DNA of 64,000 bases from the NCBI RefSeq assembly GCF_020037125.1, contig NZ_JAIQDG010000005.1, positions 308,996-372,995 on the forward strand, in the 5' to 3' direction. Every line of letters starts with the position of its first letter. Positions within the stretch are counted from its first letter, which is position 1. This stretch comes from Myxococcus sp. RHSTA-1-4. Lineage in GTDB: Bacteria > Myxococcota > Myxococcia > Myxococcales > Myxococcaceae. A program made the position numbers and the translations under genes. The notes beneath the pieces were generated by a model. That model worked only from the letters and a program-made list of their open reading frames with translations. It did no database searches and was not told the origin of the DNA. Shown piece after piece: positions 60,970 to 64,000 of the stretch.

Positions 60970-62985
60970 CTACTTCATCTTCTGCGTGGCGGTGTACGTG
61001 AGGGGGCCGCTGGCCAGCCCTCCGGCCTTGTCAATCTGCTCCAACGGCTGCTTCAGCCTCATCAGCGTCGTGAAGTTGTCCTCGAGCTGCTGCGCGGGCG
61101 GCCCCTTCACCTTGAGGCGCCCCTGGAGGGCCTTGAGCCCCTCCTTCATCTTCGGCCCCACGTCCATCAGCCGGTAGAAGCGCGTCGGGTTCACCATGGC
61201 GAACTGGGTGAAGAGGTTCACCTGCGTGGGCAGCTGCTTCTGGATGAACTCCAGCCCGCGGATGGTCCGGGTGTACCAGTCCGCGTACTCCACCGGCTCG
61301 GCGGTAATCATGTACCAGTCCGTGCCGAACATGACCTTCTTCAACATCCACGGGCTCGTCTTGAGGATGTGGAGCAGCAGCTTCCACTTCTCGTCTTCCA
61401 TCAAGTCCAGGTACGAGATGTCCGTGTAGAAGTTCTCGTACTCCTTGCAGAGCTCGACGATGGAGCCAATCCAGCTCTTGTCGTACGGAATCTTCTGGCC
61501 GTCCGTCTTGACGGTGAGCCCCTTGCGCCAGTTCCAGAAGCTGCCGTCGCTGGCGAAGTGCGCCAGGCACAAGCGGAGCTGGGGGTTGGCCTTGAGCACC
61601 GGCCGCCACGCCTCGGGGTGGACGTAGTTCTCGTAGAAGTAGCGCATCCGCCCCGGGTTCAGCAGCTTCTCCTTCTCCTCGATGGCGTCCTCGATGTCGC
61701 CGCGGGCGGAGCGGAGCTTGAGGGGGATGTGCCGCTGCCAGCTCTGCTCCAGCGCCTTCAGGTGCTCGCGCGCCTTGCGGATGTTCTCGTCCGCGGCCTT
61801 GAGCTTCTCCGCCGGGGGCCAGTACTTGGGGTTCTCGCGGATGGCCTTGTCCGGCTCGTTCTCCAGGTAGAAGCGCCGCTCGTGCGTGTAGAAGCCCGAC
61901 GGCGTGCAGTGGGTCATGATGGGGATGTCCTTCTTCGCGCACTCGGCGAAGAACCAGCTCAGGACATCCTTCACCGGCGCGTGGCGCTCCTGGGGCATGT
62001 AGCCCTGGGGCGTGTACATCTTGAAGCCCACGAAGGCGCCGGCCTGGGAGGCGGTCACCACCTTCTTGAAGGGCATCGTCTTGTCGGCGCTCTTGATGTA
62101 GCGGCGCGGCTCGAAGTGGTAGAGCGGCAGCAGGCGGAACGGGTTCTCCGCCGCGGCCTGCTCGGTGAAGCGGACCTGCTGGAGCCACGTCTCGTGAAGG
62201 TCCGCCTCGTCGGAGCTCGCGGTGATCTTCTCCCCCACCTTGTCGGGCTCCGTGCGCCAGTAATAGGTGATGCGCGGCCCGTCCTCCGTCTGCTGCGAGC
62301 TGTAGACGGGCTCGCCCTGGTAGCCGGCCAGGTGGCAGTAGTCCATGTCCATGGTGAGGACGATGCTCATGCCCAGGTACGAGGCGCGGGCGTCGTAGTG
62401 CCCCTTCGTGGAGGCGTAGGCGCGCAGGGGGGCGGGGATTTCGTAGGTCTGTGCCCCGCCCATGCCGTCCGCCACCACCTGGAGGGTGTCCTCGACGAGG
62501 CTGTTGTTGGACCGCACGGCCTCCTGGCCGATGCGCAGCGTGTTGCGGTGCGACAGGTCGCCGATGGTGGGGGCCAGACCGAACGGCACCTGCGCGCCCC
62601 ACCAGCCCAGCCGGTTCACCTTGGTGCGGCTGGTGCCCGTGCCGATGGCCCACCCGAGCCCCTTGTCCGCCATCATCTGCACGAGCGCGGGCATGGGCGT
62701 GCAGTTGCCGCTCATGATGTGCATGTGCGCGTCGTAGTGGACGGGCGGCAGCACGATGGCCTTGCCGGAGGTGGCGATGAGGTTCGCCGGGCCTCCGGCG
62801 GAGATGTTGGACTCCGGCAGGTCCGGGATGATGACCCGGTCATCCGCCTTCACCTCGTTGGCGCCGCGCGTGGAGCGCAGCGCGCCGTTGTCCGGGTGCT
62901 CGTAGATGAGCTTCCACTCCTTGAACCCGAACTTCTGAGCGATTGAGTCGGGGGAGTCGCCGTTCTGGACGATGTACGTTTCCAT
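60970..62985 (-). CDS. LysM-amidohydrolase fusion, candidate type VI effector
   Basis: 671 residues. Residues 1-58 are a LysM domain (METYIVQNGDSPDSIAQKFGF through KADDRVIIPD) that could bind glycan or mediate spike loading. From about residue 75 on it is an amidohydrolase_2-like TIM barrel. HxH metal ligands are H87 and H89 (HYDAHMHIMSG), a probable carboxylated Lys is K322 (GFKMYTPQGYMP), His359 is in MTHCTPSG, His476 is in LAHFASDG, and Asp556 is in MFGTDWYM. All expected ligands are present, so it should be an active metallohydrolase. A charged helical insertion (about 370-450) is unusual. There is no signal peptide. Position between vgrG and a propeller gene suggests export by the type VI system. 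The substrate is unknown. Confidence 0.85.
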   Translation of the reverse strand: METYIVQNGDSPDSIAQKFGFKEWKLIYEHPDNGALRSTRGANEVKADDRVIIPDLPESNISAGGPANLIATSGKAIVLPPVHYDAHMHIMSGNCTPMPALVQMMADKGLGWAIGTGTSRTKVNRLGWWGAQVPFGLAPTIGDLSHRNTLRIGQEAVRSNNSLVEDTLQVVADGMGGAQTYEIPAPLRAYASTKGHYDARASYLGMSIVLTMDMDYCHLAGYQGEPVYSSQQTEDGPRITYYWRTEPDKVGEKITASSDEADLHETWLQQVRFTEQAAAENPFRLLPLYHFEPRRYIKSADKTMPFKKVVTASQAGAFVGFKMYTPQGYMPQERHAPVKDVLSWFFAECAKKDIPIMTHCTPSGFYTHERRFYLENEPDKAIRENPKYWPPAEKLKAADENIRKAREHLKALEQSWQRHIPLKLRSARGDIEDAIEEKEKLLNPGRMRYFYENYVHPEAWRPVLKANPQLRLCLAHFASDGSFWNWRKGLTVKTDGQKIPYDKSWIGSIVELCKEYENFYTDISYLDLMEDEKWKLLLHILKTSPWMLKKVMFGTDWYMITAEPVEYADWYTRTIRGLEFIQKQLPTQVNLFTQFAMVNPTRFYRLMDVGPKMKEGLKALQGRLKVKGPPAQQLEDNFTTLMRLKQPLEQIDKAGGLASGPLTYTATQKMK

Positions 62986-63022
62986 CGATGGCCTGTCGGA
63001 AGGGGGGCGTGCGGGAGCGGCT

Positions 63023-64000
63023 TCAGGCGCCCTTGTTCACGCGTCCTGTCATCTCCGGGAAGACGACTCGGTAGTCGCCGGGGGGAACCTTCTCCACAAC
63101 GCCCTTGCCACTGCCATCCACGCGGCCCTTCTTGATGGTGCCGTCGGGCATGTGCAGCTCGAAGGGCTGGTCCTTGATGGGGTTGCCGTCGGTGTCCTTG
63201 AGCGTGAACTCCACCTTGACGGGATCCGGGTCCTTGAAGTGCTCCAGCTCCGCCGCCTCGCGGGAGTCGCTCTTCAGCGAGCCGGCCGCCTCCATCTTCA
63301 CCTTCCCGCCCTTTATCTTCACTTCCTTGCCGTCGATGGTGAGCGTCTTCAGGGCGAACGTCACCTTGTTGCCGGCCTTCTCCATCTTCAGGATGAGGTT
63401 GCCGCCGACGAGCAGGTTGAAGGTATCGGCCTTCAGCTCGAACTTCTTGGCCAGGCCGGCCATGGGCTCCGTCACCCAGAGGGTGGACTTCTTGCCAACC
63501 TCCTCCGTCCAGTCCTTGCCCACCGTCAGCGTGAGCTGCCCCTTGGTGCGCAGGTCCCAATCGGCGCCCACCTCCACCTGCTTGTCCTTGGACACCATCT
63601 CCTGCCGGGAGCCCAGCACGTGCTCGGTGTGCGCGGCACCAATCTCCACCAGCCGCGCGCCGCCGGTGGCCTCGTTGGAGGCCAGCGCCACGTTGACGCT
63701 GTAGCCACCGCCGATGGTGGTGGCCTTCGCGGCCCCCACGTTCTCCATGGCGCCCTGGGTCACCAGCACGGTGACGTTCTTTCCCACCGTCATCGTCTGG
63801 TTGCCCTCCACGGACTCGTCATGGGACTGCGTCGTCCGGGTGTCGCGGTTCTTCTGCACCAGCAGCGTCTGGTTGCCCTCCACCACGCTGACGTCGTCGC
63901 CGCCCACGCGCAGCTCCTGGTTGCCCTCCACCGTGCGCTTGCGGTCCTTCTTCACCAGCAGGTCCTCGAAGCCACGCACCTGCTGGTCCTTGTCGTTCTC
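63023..64000 (-). CDS. vgrG: VgrG spike protein, C-terminal part only
   Basis: The frame is open to the right edge (first visible residues ENDKDQQVRGFEDLLV), so only the last 325 residues are seen. Up to about residue 235 it has the repeated beta-helix pattern of a VgrG spike (KRTVEGNQELRVGG, VVEGNQTLLVQKN, SVEGNQTMTVGKN, TIDGKEVKIKGGKVKM). The last 90 residues are a separate beta domain (VEFTLKDTDGNPIKDQPFELHMPDGT, VPPGDYRVVFPE) resembling transthyretin-like or carboxypeptidase-regulatory folds, known to couple VgrG to effectors. The gene ends 37 bp before the LysM-amidohydrolase gene. Confidence 0.85.
   Translation of the reverse strand, partial: ENDKDQQVRGFEDLLVKKDRKRTVEGNQELRVGGDDVSVVEGNQTLLVQKNRDTRTTQSHDESVEGNQTMTVGKNVTVLVTQGAMENVGAAKATTIGGGYSVNVALASNEATGGARLVEIGAAHTEHVLGSRQEMVSKDKQVEVGADWDLRTKGQLTLTVGKDWTEEVGKKSTLWVTEPMAGLAKKFELKADTFNLLVGGNLILKMEKAGNKVTFALKTLTIDGKEVKIKGGKVKMEAAGSLKSDSREAAELEHFKDPDPVKVEFTLKDTDGNPIKDQPFELHMPDGTIKKGRVDGSGKGVVEKVPPGDYRVVFPEMTGRVNKGA

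Overview
The window is very GC-rich and densely packed, with strong third-position G/C bias in every credible gene. The gene content points to a myxobacterium, most likely Myxococcaceae (Myxococcus, Corallococcus or Pyxidicoccus type). Supporting features are an FHA-type sigma54 activator paired with a Hanks-type Ser/Thr kinase, many lipoproteins, an ADOP-type permease, an alternative complex III respiratory cluster and a type VI secretion VgrG locus. No rRNA, tRNA, CRISPR array or insertion sequence was recognised. This taxonomic call is inference from content; no marker gene was compared.

Left part (1-25 kb): mixed housekeeping and envelope genes. These are a DUF3142-like lipoprotein cut by the left edge, a membrane-anchored repeat protein, a ChaN-like lipoprotein, an outer-membrane barrel, an RluA-type pseudouridine synthase, an ADOP permease, a DUF6569/ARPP-1-like secreted protein with a palindromic upstream site, and a sigma54 activator overlapping a Ser/Thr kinase. 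Then come a serine-hydrolase-like protein whose catalytic motifs look lost, a stand-alone receiver protein, a YaiI protein, a soluble lytic transglycosylase, gpmA, an M28 peptidase, a DUF4476 protein and a peptidylarginine-deiminase-like lipoprotein.

Low-oxygen respiration block (23.8-34.8 kb, minus strand): ccoI, ccoS, a fused ccoNO, ccoQ, a short monohaem ccoP and ccoG, then a 0.45-kb repeat-bearing gap, hemN, a hemerythrin-domain gene and a cysteine-free thioredoxin-fold gene. A TauE/SafE-type transporter diverges from ccoI across a 48-bp gap. Together these assemble, supply copper to and provide haem for a cbb3 oxidase.

Middle (35-42.3 kb): a TetR gene with two overlapping operator palindromes overlaps an alpha/beta hydrolase gene. 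They are followed by a DsbA-like isomerase, a thiolase with a divergent second TetR gene, an array of 21-bp palindromes, a SEC-C protein and a Gfo/Idh/MocA oxidoreductase.

Second respiratory block (42.3-53.2 kb, minus strand): a dihaem cytochrome c, a NarI-like cytochrome b and actABCDEF (alternative complex III). It ends in a textbook rho-independent terminator at 42311-42356. Upstream lie a small multi-His membrane protein and a lipoprotein cytochrome c peroxidase.

Right part (53.2-64 kb): a DUF2279-like protein, a DUF1624-type membrane acyltransferase, FxsA, an RlmI-type methyltransferase, a YkgJ-type Cys-cluster protein, a Cys-rich lipoprotein overlapping a glycerate kinase gene, and then the most intriguing locus. 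That locus is a minus-strand module of a VgrG spike (cut by the right edge) with a C-terminal transthyretin-like tail, a LysM-amidohydrolase fusion with all expected metal ligands, and a propeller-like protein. It is a candidate type VI secretion cargo set with an unusual metallohydrolase effector. This is inference from adjacency and domain content.
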